A stretch of 64,000 nucleotides of DNA from Sipunculus nudus (GCA_026874595.1 CM049306.1:57914019-57978018), one strand, 5' to 3'; numbered from the stretch's first letter, positions 48,801 through 55,758 are shown. Numbers and translations: made by a program. Notes: generated by a model from the sequence alone, not told the origin.

Positions 48801-51800
48801 CGGCTCGATGTGTTGACGCACTTTCCTTCGTTGAAGCAAACTTCAAGAACACAGGGGTTAAAGAGCTGACAGTTTTTACCATAATACCCACTGTTGCACT
48901 CACAAATGTATTCTGTGTTTGAAATATTTCTACAAACCCCTTCGTGTTCGCATGGTTGGCGAACACACGGGTTAAAACGACCGCAGTTATTGTCATAATA
49001 TCCCTCAGAACACTGACATTTGTAGACGCTGCCAGATATTTTGACACAGGGTGCCCCGTTCTGACAGGGGTCAGATATGCAAGGGTTATAATGTTCACAA
49101 TGGCGCCCCGAGTACCCATGCTCACACTGGCATTCGTAACTGTCCGGGGTTAATCCAGTTTTAGAACATCTGCCGCCATTCATACAAGTTACGAGGGCGC
49201 ATGGATCAAAGTTTTGACAGATGGTACCATAGTACCCTTTTGGACACTCACACAAGAATATGGTACTTGATATATTACGACATGTGGCGCCATTCCTACA
49301 TGGTGCACGCATGCACGGGTCAAAGAACTGGCAAGCGGACCCGTAGTAGCCGTGTTCACAGCTACATTTGTAACTCTCGCTGGAGATGTTAATGCAGACC
49401 CCATGGACACACGGACGGGTGACGCAAGGATTGTAGAGTTCACAATGTTTGCCAAAATGGCCTCGGGCGCATATACATTTATACACCTCATCAGTTTTGT
49501 TTTGGCATATGCCTTCGTTTAAGCAAGGTTTTATGGAACAAGGATTGTAGAGTTCGCAATTAGATCCATAATAACCCTTTTGACATTGACATCTATACCG
49601 TTTATCCTCGTCATGTATGCACTGTCCCTCATTCAAACACGGTGATTTTACACACGGGTTGTATCGCGTGCAGTTTGTTTCGTACCAGCCTTGGCGACAG
49701 GCGCACTCGTACACGTTATCACCACGAGGGTAGCATCCGCCGCCATTTTGACATGGCGAGTACAACAGACATGCGTCCCGGATTTCGCAGTTGTCTCCAC
49801 TGTGACCTGGAAAGAAGAAAACACCATCCTCCTACACCACGAACATGCATCTATCTGAACTATAGATTATAATGATATTACAGGCTACTACTCTACCATA
49901 GATCTTCACATGCCATTGTCCCAGGCCAAGTCGGGCATTGATAGAGGGAACAGATCAAAGTATATATTTACAGTAAAGCACATCAACAGACTCAAGGTTT
50001 ACATCTAAATAGTCAGAACTGTAACATATAAGGCACATTGAGTCAAATATTACTTGCTGATATATCTACACTTACACAAAAGAAACAGGGAAGTTTAAAG
50101 AGAAACCGAATACACATAAGCAGGAATAATTAAATATACCACAGAATTCCATATACATGATCAGCATAGATGTAGCTACCGCTGAACCTATGGCGCTTTT
50201 GTTTACGGATGTTTATGGTACGAAGCTCCACGGGAGTCACACGTGATAAGTCACGTGGTCTTACCCTTTTCAGACAAGTTTTACCATATGACAGAAAACA
50301 AGAAGTTCCCGATGTCTTGCTATTTTACAAGTACATACCTCCCGTAGGAAACATCCAAGGTAATCAACGATGTCAATTTGTTTTAGGAGCTTAACTTCGT
50401 AGTTTTCCTTTGTCAATAGTTCATACGTATCCCCCCTCCGCCTTTTGTATACTTGATATTAATTTTATTCATCAATAAGTATAGCCTTTTATATCCACGG
50501 AAAGTATATATCAGAGATGATGTAATTACACATATATTAATCAGAAGTATATTATTTTGTAAAGCTTATTATGATTGTAAAGAATTGTAATCTTCAGTCA
50601 TGTTTTTATTGCATAACTGAAAGTATATATCGTAGAGCGCCGTTTTTTTTCCAAAAGCGTCGGGGAACAAGCTTTTCTTTCGGAAAAACGAATTTTTGGG
50701 AAATCGGTCAGGGTTCAAGTTCCAAGTTCGTACGACAGTTAATGATTCATTTATCGCCATTTTACTTAGGGAACACCGTGTTTCTTTTCGACCTACGTAA
50801 TTGACATAAACATATTCAATTTATTGCAGAGCTTGATTGGTAAAGATAAGTCTGACCTGGGGCGCCATAACGGCACACGCAACACGAATGAAAGGCAAGA
50901 CTTGAACGATCGTAGAGCCTTCAAATTATTTTAATTTTCAGATCTTACGTATGTTTAAACTTATTGAATACCCTAGCCCACGTCGCATATTAAACTTCCC
51001 TACTTCGTTTTATAAGAATGTTCTCTTCTCTCTATTTTTATTAACATCTAGATAAAGGCAGGCTTGTCATCACGGTTGAGCCGCTCAAGGATTGTCAGAT
51101 AGTCATCAAAGCATAACGACGTCCGTTTTCTCTTCTTCGACTCCATATCTCACAAGTTACAGCAAGACGATTGTGTTTGAGAAGTGTTATTTTTGACAAT
51201 GAAATGATGAATAAGCTTAATAACAGCGAGTTTAAGTAGATGACACAATTCCTCTTGGGAATGAACTGCTCTTTTTTATAGCCAGGCCGCATGCTTTGGC
51301 CTCGCACCTAAGCCTGTTCGAGCACAAGCGATGTATGAATGATACCTCCCCAATGTCCATGCGAGTAAAATGCTCATTTGTATGGCCTGGCATACTAGCC
51401 CAAGCGACGTGCTTCATAACTGATTATTTAAATATATTTGAAGGTGGGTACCTTCAAAGCTTGAGCGAGGATAAGTTATTTCTAATCTTATTTGGTAAAG
51501 CTTTTCCTCTGATAGAGGACACTGAGCACCTTTTATTCATGTATAAACGATCACTGTTTCTAAAAGATCTATTCCCAGTAATATGTGAACTATGGCCTAC
51601 TGAACTTAAGGTTATGATCTCTAGTTAAGAACATCCTTCAAGACATTCACTTTCCTGCAAACAGGATGGTAAATGATGTGCTTTAATGAAATGACATTAT
51701 TTTCATGTACTTCTTCTCACCAACTTTGTTTCACCATTGCAATCCATTGTGTTTGTATTTTCGGTGTATTACCTTTGTATCTCTTCGATCTAAGAGGAAT

Positions 51801-52896
51801 AAAATGATTACTGATAAACTGCTCAGCCGCTTTTTGGGTGTATGCCTAGCGTTGCGGCACCAACTGTAGTTTTCACACCTTTGCCCGGCGATAATATCGG
51901 CCCAGAACTAAATAATTAAGGATCACAACTGTGTTTAAACACCTGAGTGCAGGCCCTTGTGAGTCGTAATTACAAAACATCATTTGAGGAATTTACATGG
52001 TCACAAATGTAAGCCTAAAAGTGGTTAATAAAGCTACCCTCTTAAGAAGATAGAGAGTGGATCCACTGTTACAGTATTGCAAGGTTACAAGTTTCAAGAA
52101 GTTGTGGAAATAAAGACCGTTTTTAACCTTTCACGAACTCTAATGTTATTTTGTGGATTTTGGCGGGAGCTATAATTTGAAATATAGAATGTTTAAAAGG
52201 GAAGAAAACGATTAATTTGAAATAAAGTATACCGCCTACCTCTCGTGCAGTCACAAGTGAATGACTTGGTGGATACATTTATACATGCCCCGCCATTCTG
52301 ACAAGGATCGCTGGCGCACGGGTTTAGGTATTCACACAGATCCCCGTAATATCCAGGGGCACAACTACAGGTGAAGTTCACGTTGGATTCGTTCTTACAG
52401 GTTCCACCGTTCTCACATGGTTTGGTCGAGCAAGGGTTGTACGATTCGCAGTTTTGTCCGTAGAAACCGCTGGGGCAGTCACATCGGTAACTGTTATGGG
52501 AAACATGCTTACACGATGCGCCATTTTGGCAAATGGCGACCGCCGAACACACATTGAAAAACTGACAGGCGTTGCCGTAGTAGCCTGTACGACAGTCACA
52601 TTTGTAAGTATTATGGGATGTATTACGACACATTCCTTCGTTCTGACAAGGGCTTAATGAACAGCGATTGAAGTTGGTACAGTTTCTCCCCCAGAATCCT
52701 TGGGCACACTTGCATTCGTACGTGCCGCTAGAGATGTGATGACATTCGCCGAAGTTCTCGCAGGGATCCATGGAACAAGGGTTGAGGAATTGGCAGTGGT
52801 CTCCATAGTAACCATTTTCACAATCACAGTGGTATCCCGGAAAGTAATTCTGCGACATGCATCCCCCATTTTTACATGGCTTATCAAGACCGCATA
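19651..52896 (-). CDS. EGF-array adhesion G-protein-coupled receptor (spliced gene, 3' 14 coding exons; 5' end missing)
   Basis: Fourteen exons joined with consistent phases encode 2,377 residues to a stop at 19651. Order, numbered from the first complete codon in the window: 43 EGF-like domains (1-1660), hormone-receptor domain (about 1662-1727), GAIN domain (1728-1982) with GPS and predicted cleavage L1975/T1976, seven transmembrane helices (about 1995-2245) and a tail of about 130 residues. Family knowledge: adhesion GPCRs self-cleave in the GAIN domain and are activated by the tethered peptide that begins here TSFAVLL. Helix motifs HYFLLASFLWMLLEA (TM3), GITWVFG (TM6) and NTFQGFFICVF (TM7), and the TM3/ECL2 cysteine pair, are all intact, so signalling competence is likely. 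HRM+GAIN resembles ADGRL/ADGRC, but no cadherin, laminin-G, lectin or olfactomedin domain is seen. Ligand unknown. Confidence 0.92.
21049..21118 (-). CDS. EGF-aGPCR exon: TM4
   Basis: Only 70 nt. Acceptor ATATTACAG ending at 21119 and donor GA|GTAAGT at 21048. It reads GLPLVVVVIMLGVDVDHYTG then VSAE, the fourth helix and start of extracellular loop 2. The split glycine joins it to ...IIAWG of the preceding exon, as in other adhesion GPCRs (AWG-P at the start of TM4). Found by phase. Confidence 0.93.
21150..21329. mobile_element. pogo-like MITE
   Basis: The left end CAGTAGAACCTTCTATAAGA pairs with the right end, whose reverse reads AAGTGAAACCTGTGTAATAA. AAGACCA(C/T)C motifs repeat inside. It is non-coding and inserted about 30 bp upstream (minus sense) of the TM4 exon acceptor, in the preceding intron. 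Confidence 0.7.
23225..23490 (-). CDS. EGF-aGPCR exon: TM2 and TM3
   Basis: Acceptor GCTTTCTACAG ending at 23491 and donor GG|GTAATT at 23224; 266 nt, phase 2 in and phase 1 out. KLRGDRSGRVLINLCFALLC starts intracellular loop 1 and TM2. GGCVAVAALLHYFLLASFLW carries the conserved TM3 cysteine and the aGPCR HYF-LA-F-WM pattern, ending MLLEAINLYQMLVTVF. The open frame runs upstream of the acceptor but loses similarity there. Confidence 0.95.
24300..24424 (-). CDS. EGF-aGPCR exon: post-GPS stalk and TM1
   Basis: Acceptor GTTTACAG ending at 24425 and donor CAG|GTACGT at 24299; 125 nt. It encodes DPDPGSKIPESHQLALSVIS, then YVGCALSILGLIITLLTYAL-FR, the end of the tethered-agonist stretch plus TM1. 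Y-V-G-C-x-L-S-I at the start of TM1 is typical of adhesion GPCRs. Phase 0 in, phase 2 out. Confidence 0.95.
24770..24867 (-). CDS. EGF-aGPCR exon: GPS cleavage site and tethered agonist
   Basis: Acceptor TCTTTGCAG ending at 24868 and donor CTG|GTAAGT at 24769; 98 nt. It reads RQWSSSGVTLNDSDSNRTTC, then FSNHLTSFAVLL. The second GPS tryptophan, the third cysteine and the cleavage tripeptide H-L-T are present. The cysteine expected after G is V (residue 1958) and the one before N-H-L-T is S (residue 1972). Autoproteolysis is predicted between L1975 and T1976, releasing a tethered peptide TSFAVLLD. Confidence 0.93.
25836..25875 (-). CDS. EGF-aGPCR micro-exon: start of GPS
   Basis: A 40-nt exon, acceptor TCTTTCCAG ending at 25876 and donor GCG|GTGAGG at 25835. 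It encodes GALRTRCVFWKSS with the first GPS cysteine and tryptophan (C-x-x-W). Phase 0 in and phase 1 out fit both neighbours exactly, giving NPK-GALRTRCVFWKSS-ERQW. Confidence 0.88.
25945..27315 (+). repeat. Long dispersed repeat with internal degenerate tandem units
   Basis: The left end CCCATGGGTCATGACGCTCA(GCTGAA) and the right end, GTTAACGGACGGACGGACAG followed by ATCATTATAGCTCAGATGAC, are shared with 29728-30103 and, reversed, with 57752-58054. Between them are about six degenerate units of about 170 bp built on TTTCTGGCCAGT, ACCATGACCTA and GGTTTAAAAG motifs. No coding frame is present. It fills most of the intron between the GPS and GAIN exons of the receptor. Confidence 0.7.
27316..29727. 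other. Receptor intron, no gene seen
   Basis: Unique-looking AT-rich intron sequence between two repeat copies. Open frames here are short, lack splice context and match no domain that I recognise. Confidence 0.5.
29728..30103 (+). repeat. Short copy of the CATGACGCTCA...AGCTCAGGTGAC repeat
   Basis: It begins CTGGGTCATGACGCTCACCT and ends with GTTAACGGACGGA, GACGGTCGACGGACAAAGGG and CTCAGGTGACTCATCTGAGC. Compared with the 1.37-kb copy at 25945-27315 it retains both ends with a much shorter interior. It ends about 195 bp downstream (minus sense) of the GAIN exon at 30298. Confidence 0.7.
30298..30537 (-). CDS. EGF-aGPCR exon: GAIN subdomain B
   Basis: Acceptor CTGATGACAG ending at 30538 and donor AAAG|GTGAGC at 30297; 240 nt, phase 0 in and out, 80 codons. 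VLPSIRIPVEAL opens the exon; VRVWFVLYSNSKLFLQ and MVISAAIGDANIFNLSDPVA followed by YTLPNPK are typical GAIN beta-strand segments just before the GPS (family pattern: V-I-S-A-x-I ... L-S-x-P-V). Several sequons (NKS, NSS, NLS) suggest glycosylation. Confidence 0.94.
31000..33080. other. Receptor intron, no gene seen
   Basis: AT-rich intron sequence. It contains a run of G at about 31436-31447. Nothing coding is supported. The open frames at 31017-31232 and 31929-32234 have no recognisable domain. Confidence 0.5.
33089..33130. repeat. Compound (CA)n(TA)n microsatellite
   Basis: An uninterrupted CACACA run followed directly by TATATA, in the receptor intron. More TA-rich sequence follows at 33200-33340. 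Confidence 0.9.
33430..35030 (+). repeat. 1.6-kb minisatellite of about 31-32 bp units with 315-bp higher-order unit
   Basis: The basic unit is GGACAAAGTAGGAGCACAGT plus AGGAAACTAGAA, repeated some fifty times with variation (AAACAAAAGC, AGAACAG and similar subtypes). A block of about ten units starting at 33779 is repeated nearly identically from 34094 (period 315 bp). Smaller blocks of about 125 bp repeat from 34280. The minus-strand open frames full of L, S, F, P and C are only translations of this array. It lies in the intron between the 35231 and 30537 exons. Confidence 0.95.
35231..35381 (-). CDS. EGF-aGPCR exon: GAIN domain
   Basis: Acceptor ATTCTTCAG ending at 35382 and donor CAG|GTATGC at 35230; 151 nt, phase 2 in and phase 0 out. 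It encodes LTTAIDRYLSRVPLRGSNLT, then MRTGNIQVQAVDVDKQTKRS and AKFSGTHNEQ. The helix followed by a strand (N-I-Q-V-Q-A-V-D-V) matches the transition from GAIN subdomain A to B. Confidence 0.9.
36019..36113 (-). CDS. EGF-aGPCR exon: GAIN subdomain A
   Basis: Acceptor TTGATTTCAG ending at 36114 and donor AAAG|GTCAGT at 36018; 95 nt. It reads LAVSMINIISNLMDVNTSVI, then QSSEQDKTVGER, an amphipathic helix pair typical of GAIN subdomain A. Phase 0 in, phase 2 out, matching both neighbours. Confidence 0.88.
36541..37146 (-). pseudogene. Two adjacent exon-like open frames of unknown origin in a receptor intron
   Basis: Minus-strand frame 37146-36997 contains DRIIRPYEDANIFDISD and then a CTACAG|GTACAC donor-like site. 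Minus-strand frame 36802-36541, after an acceptor-like AAGTTGCAG, encodes about 87 residues with HGDVFQFGLRAHIYTP and PPNYPIAYGVGLSRLVMQ before a stop. The DR-[IM]-[IV]...DANIF-x-[IL]-SD stretch resembles the genuine GAIN exon (DRMV...DANIFNLSD), hinting at a decayed exon duplicate. The second frame matches nothing I recognise. Neither fits the phase 0/0 junction of the flanking receptor exons, so they are not proposed as part of the mRNA. Confidence 0.3.
37400..38271. other. Receptor intron, no gene seen
   Basis: AT-rich intron sequence between the exon-like frames and the 38272 exon. No repeat copy or coding exon was recognised. Confidence 0.5.
38272..38412 (-). CDS. EGF-aGPCR exon: start of GAIN subdomain A
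   Basis: Acceptor AATTTCAG ending at 38413 and donor AAG|GTAAGG at 38271; 141 nt, phase 0 both sides, 47 codons. ITAVEATKEAEAVKNMTENS, then STLTPKDVNKAANTVENMAS and FTLKDPK. The L-T-P-x-D-V...A-x-x-V-E-N-M pattern is the usual first helices of GAIN subdomain A after the hormone-receptor domain. Confidence 0.93.
39211..39482. repeat. Tandemly duplicated G/C-tract repeat ending in GGATCCGCCCCTG
   Basis: Two tandem copies at 39211-39325 and 39326-39449 share AGGTATTCATGCAGAAGCGG, long G and C runs, TTTCCATACCTGGGGACC and TTAGTCCTCCTGAGTTGGA. The block closes with CCTGGATCCGCCCCTG, the inverse of AGCGGATCC at the start. The copies differ mainly in homopolymer lengths. Open frames rich in G and P on both strands are read-throughs of this repeat. 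It is in the intron between the HRM and GAIN exons. Confidence 0.85.
39739..39805. repeat. (AT)n microsatellite
   Basis: More than 30 AT dinucleotides in an uninterrupted run in a receptor intron, followed at 39843-39865 by a short GT-rich tract. Confidence 0.95.
40074..40270 (-). CDS. EGF-aGPCR exon: hormone-receptor domain (HRM)
   Basis: Acceptor ACATGATAG ending at 40271 and a GC donor, GAG|GCAAGT, at 40073; 197 nt, phase 1 in and phase 0 out. It encodes GSCPSTETGGSWGTAKWKKT, CPHGPVEPEKPSYASRRCEL and TDGKVKWQQPVYDNCKE. Four cysteines and the W...CP...A-x-R-x-C...G-x-x-W...C order are the HormR signature found before GAIN domains in latrophilins and Celsr. No GT donor giving phase 0 lies nearby. 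Confidence 0.93.
40818..40952 (-). CDS. EGF-aGPCR exon: last EGF domain
   Basis: Acceptor TTTCATCAG ending at 40953 and donor AAGG|GTAAGT at 40817; 135 nt, phase 1 both sides. It completes the cysteine pattern of the previous EGF (GQHC) and gives EEEINKCTSLPCQNGGTCVN, then NFKCECPPGYSGVDCGTK. The calcium-binding I-N-x-C start is kept, though its E is replaced by K. It is followed directly by the hormone-receptor domain. Confidence 0.95.
41980..42090 (+). repeat. Dispersed repeat fragment, copy shared with 61412-61512
   Basis: GACCTGTATTGGGTTACGAA, then AGCAATCGAATGTTTAACAA and CAAGACTGTCTTGAG, closely parallel 61412-61512. The flanking GTCTTGAG/CTCAAGAC motifs are complementary, and similar ones occur at about 41470-41530, so this may be the edge of a hairpin-forming element. 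Confidence 0.6.
42092..42240 (-). repeat. Terminal fragment of the AGCTCAGATGAC repeat family
   Basis: On the minus strand it contains GTTAACGGACGGACGACGGA, then CTATAGCTCAGATGACTTAT and AGTCAGCTCAGCTA, which is the right end of the family seen at 25945-27315 and 29728-30103. The left end with CATGACGCTCA is not present here. Confidence 0.6.
42640..43653. other. Receptor intron, no gene seen
   Basis: AT-rich intron sequence. The open frame 42742-42939 has no recognisable domain and no splice support. Confidence 0.5.
43654..44001 (-). repeat. Dispersed repeat, copy 2 (internally deleted)
   Basis: It matches the left 282 bp and the last 26 bp of the element at 1-926 (same orientation), with the middle missing. 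The orientation given follows the terminal ACAAGGGACCCATGGGTCAC motif read from 44001. Confidence 0.75.
45613..49806 (-). CDS. EGF-aGPCR giant exon: 12 [YF][ND]PC-type and 24 Notch-like EGF domains
   Basis: Acceptor CTTTCCAG ending at 49807 and donor ACAG|GTACAT at 45612; 4,194 nt, phase 1 both sides, 1,397 whole codons in one open frame. The first 12 EGFs start N/D-P-C after an aromatic residue, carry many N-x-S/T sequons (NIS, NTS, NVT) and lack the calcium-binding start. The twelfth (DFCTSWPC) has an insert of about 30 residues between C3 and C4. The following 24 begin [DN]-x-[DN]-E-C and mostly fit C-x-S-x-[PA]-C (O-glucose) and C-x4-[ST]-C (O-fucose) consensus, as in Notch. The last EGF finishes in the next exon. 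The plus-strand open frames here are antisense shadows. Confidence 0.97.
50271..50364 (+). other. Orphan exon-like segment on the opposite strand of the receptor intron
   Basis: A strong acceptor CCCTTTTCAG, an open segment encoding QVLPYDRKQEVPDVLLFYKY followed by IPPVGNIQ, and a donor-like CAAG|GTAATC. The VLLFYKY stretch recalls the start of rhodanese-domain proteins of the TSTD2/TrhO type (V-L-L-Y-Y-K-Y), but I found no neighbouring exon for that protein. It may be a chance match, a stranded exon or part of a nested gene. Confidence 0.25.
51296..51790 (+). pseudogene. Possible decayed non-LTR retrotransposon 3' end
   Basis: The plus-strand frame 51296-51628 contains EDTEHLLFMYKRSLFLKDLF, reminiscent of the C-terminal zinc-knuckle region of LINE ORF2 proteins (VEDxxHFLFxCxxYxxLR), but without the cysteines. 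It is followed by a T-rich stretch and AATAAAATG near 51799. No reverse transcriptase core is present. The call is weak. Confidence 0.25.
52240..52896 (-). CDS. EGF-aGPCR exon: first six EGF domains seen in the window
   Basis: Acceptor ATTTTTTCAG ending at 52897 and donor AGAG|GTAGGC at 52239; 657 nt, phase 1 both sides. The first EGF begins VCGLDKPCKNGGCMSQ. Five [YF]-N-x-C-type domains follow (LNPCSMDPC, FNRCSLSPC, FNVCSAVAIC, YNPCSTKPC, LNPCASDPC), the last completed by HSGDNC in the next exon. Sequons NFT-, NIS- and NTS-like recur. The frame enters in phase 1 from an exon not found, so this is not the first coding exon. Confidence 0.95.
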
Positions 52897-53295
52897 CTGA
52901 AAAAAATAATACATGCCAGCTATTACATGCATCGTTATTCAGTGCTTTTCAATCCATCTACTTAAACAATATAAAACATGCCAGCCATTTCATGCCTACT
53001 TTTTACATGACCTGTCTAAACCATTCACTAGAGCTAAACAAGTCATGCCAGTCATTACATGCCAAGTATTTACATGAACTGTCGATACCGCACACTTAAA
53101 CAAACCAAGACATATAGCAGGTATTACATGCCTGGTTTATACATTGATTAATTATACCGCCTACTGAAACAAAATAAGGCATTGTAGCTATTAGATGCAT
53201 TACATACCCCGTTATTACAGGATCTAACCAGACACACAATGAAACAAAGAGGACATGGCAACCATTGATGATCACCCACAACCAGTACAAAAACT
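52857..53295. repeat. About six degenerate 63-71 bp tandem units overlapping an exon edge
   Basis: Units with homologous CCGCATACTGA-like marks start at 52890, 52953, 53021, 53088, 53157 and 53228. Each has a TTTACATG-type block before the mark and AAACA...CATGCCAGC after it. The first unit contains the true acceptor and first 13 codons of the 52240-52896 exon. On the minus strand other units still show acceptor-like TTTAAG or TTTCAG followed by TGCGG, and one reads CGIDSSCKYL, parallel to CGLDKPCKNG. Confidence 0.7.
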
Positions 53296-53299
53296 AAAA

Positions 53300-55430
53300 A
53301 TAACAACCAGAATCCTGCAATCGCTAAGAGATCACTGTAAGCGTCTCCCCGAACCCCATATGTGAGCGATAATAGGGAATCGTTAGTGGAGTACACCCCT
53401 TTTGAATGAGGTAAAGGTAAATGATATCAGGTGCAAATTGGTGACATAGGATCAATATTGTTCTCAAATTTCAGCGTTTGCAATCAGCCATAAAACGCAC
53501 ATGGACATTGGCGGAAGACAGAAAAAAATTATATGTTCTGTCCAGGTCACATATTTAATGAGAAAAAGACATGACAGCCATTAATAAACACCCATAACTG
53601 GTACATATACAAAACAATAACAAATACAAATTCGAAAAGAGAACCTAATCATAGAACATTTTACATGGCACTTAATTAATAGTTATGTTTGGCCTAATTT
53701 GACACAAGGTCTATAGGCCTACTACCGATCCTCATTCAACAGGACTTGTTTTAAAGCATTTCAGTCGTACTTATCGAAGTTACACACGATGAACATTTCA
53801 TATGTTTTGGTTCTAATCAACACATAATGCAGAGGGCATATATTTTTGAGAGATCTCAAAGACCTGCGCATACAGCATGACCAGATTTAGAACGAGCTTT
53901 TGCTCTGTAGTATATATACAGAGCCACAAGGCCATGCCTTTATATATCTGGCGGGAAAAGCGTATATAACGTTCTAACCCTGTATATGGGTGCCTGTCCT
54001 AGTGATTGTTTCACCCAGCGGGTATGCATGTTTTACAACATCACTGCTAACCTCCTGGCTCACCCATCAGAAATGTAATACATATACACGGCAGGCTGAA
54101 ACAATCGCGTGTGCAACAAGTGGTCTGTTCACTTGGACAGGCACCCAACACAGAGTTTCAGAACAAGTGCTGCGCAGACCGTTGTATGCGCACCGTCCGC
54201 TAGATAAATGAAGGCAGAGGCCTATGTAGTTGGCCAGCCAAACTCTGAAAAGTCCTCTAGAATTATTTTTTAACGGCATCGCGTGTTAATAGCAGGCATT
54301 CGTGTGGGGTCTGACAGTGATAGAAGGTAAATAAGATGTGGGTGGATGCCATCACGAAATTTGAATTTGAAGGTCATTTTGAAGGTCATCAAGGTCATAA
54401 GGTATAAAATTTCGTTTTTTTTTTCTTGTTTGGTGTAATATAGGCCACTTTTTTCAAATTTAAAATGGATATATCAATTGTTTTGTTGATTGCAAATGAA
54501 AATTTAGTATTACAAACAGATAAACTTGTAATGAATAAAAATGTGCATGATTCAATACATATACTATAGGACTGTGGTTTCACTTAATTTGTAACCCTGT
54601 GTTTGCACTGTACATAGTCTGATCGTCCTGTCCGTTGGTTTGTGTGTTTGTCTCTCACTCACCTCTGAGACGTCTGAATGCAAAACTTAGTCATTTTATC
54701 ATGCATGGGCCACATAGGGATCATTGGCAACTTTGACAAGGCTACGTTTTGTTTTGTAATAGATGTTAGTATGTTCTATGTGTTAACATGTATTGACAAT
54801 TTGACAGCAGTTTCTTAAACAATATTAAGTTGCTTACTCCTTCCACTGCAGTGATATAAACTTTTTATTTATTTCTTTTTGTCACGAAGCAGATCAAGTC
54901 TCAAATAGACGCATTCTGCAAATATTTCATTTATGATAGTGCAAACTGACGCATAATCATTTTTATACTATCTTTTTCCAACTAGTTTTATTTATATTCA
55001 GAGCCTGAGAGAGAATCCTAAAAACACTAGAATGTACATGCTACTTTGACGACTATAGTGTTTGGAATAAAATAATAGTAAAATATCATGACATAATGCG
55101 TATCAATAATAGGAATATCTTTGACTGATTAATCGATTGCACGCATGAATGAAAGTCCCTGCAGGTGTTTGAACCCATTTAAGTCATATGGAAATATTAC
55201 GACAGTTATAGTGACAAAAAACAATAATAACTAGAATACGGGTAGTCGACAAGCGACTACGTGTATCCGCCTAAATCAGAGTGGAACGGGTGAAGTGAGG
55301 CATGGATTAAGTGGCAAGGGGAAATAGAGTGAAGTGTTGCATATTAGCATGGATGTCTGCAGCCAAATTGTGTATGAAGGTTGCCCCCCTACCACAAAAT
55401 CCAGAAATCAGGAGGTATCTGAATATATAT
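53300..55430. other. 5' flank or intron of the receptor gene, no exon identified
   Basis: No further EGF codons or signal peptide with acceptable splice sites were found on the minus strand. The region includes a small inverted-repeat element at 53987-54147 and AT-rich unique sequence. It may be a large intron separating the 5' exons. Confidence 0.45.
53987..54147. mobile_element. 161-bp MITE-like element
   Basis: TGGGTGCCTGTCC at 53987-53999 is exactly inverted at 54135-54147 (GGACAGGCACCCA). A second inner pair, GATTGTTTCA and TGAAACAATC, strengthens the hairpin. No coding capacity; superfamily not assigned. Confidence 0.6.
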
Positions 55431-55439
55431 ATATATGTT

Positions 55440-55616
55440 CAGTAGAACCTTCGAATTACGGACACGAACGGGACCGGACATTTTGTCCGCAGTAGAGAGG
55501 TGGCCTTAGTAAAAAGGTTACAGATTTCGGGACCTACTTTCAAGGGACTGTCCGTAGGTGGCCGTAAATAGGAGGTGCCCTTAGTACAGAAGTGCCCGTC
55601 AGGAGAGGTTGCACTG
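55440..55616. mobile_element. 177-bp pogo-like MITE, copy 1
   Basis: It starts CAGTAGAACCTTCGAATTAC and ends GAGAGGTTGCACTG; the reversed end CAGTGCAACCTCTCCTGACG matches the start at about half its positions. It is flanked by TA-rich repeats on both sides, in line with the TA target preference of pogo/Tc1-type elements. By my reading it differs from copy 2 at a single base (TTAGTACAG versus TTATTACAG). Confidence 0.75.
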
Positions 55617-55640
55617 TTAATATATATATATAGAAAGAAA

Positions 55641-55758
55641 TGATCGAGATAGAAAGTCTGTATACCTGGACGGCCATGCTTGGAAAAGTTTAGTTTAGGC
55701 CATAATGAATTGAAAGCATGAGATAATACATATCCTGTTCTAAATGATTAGGTATCTG

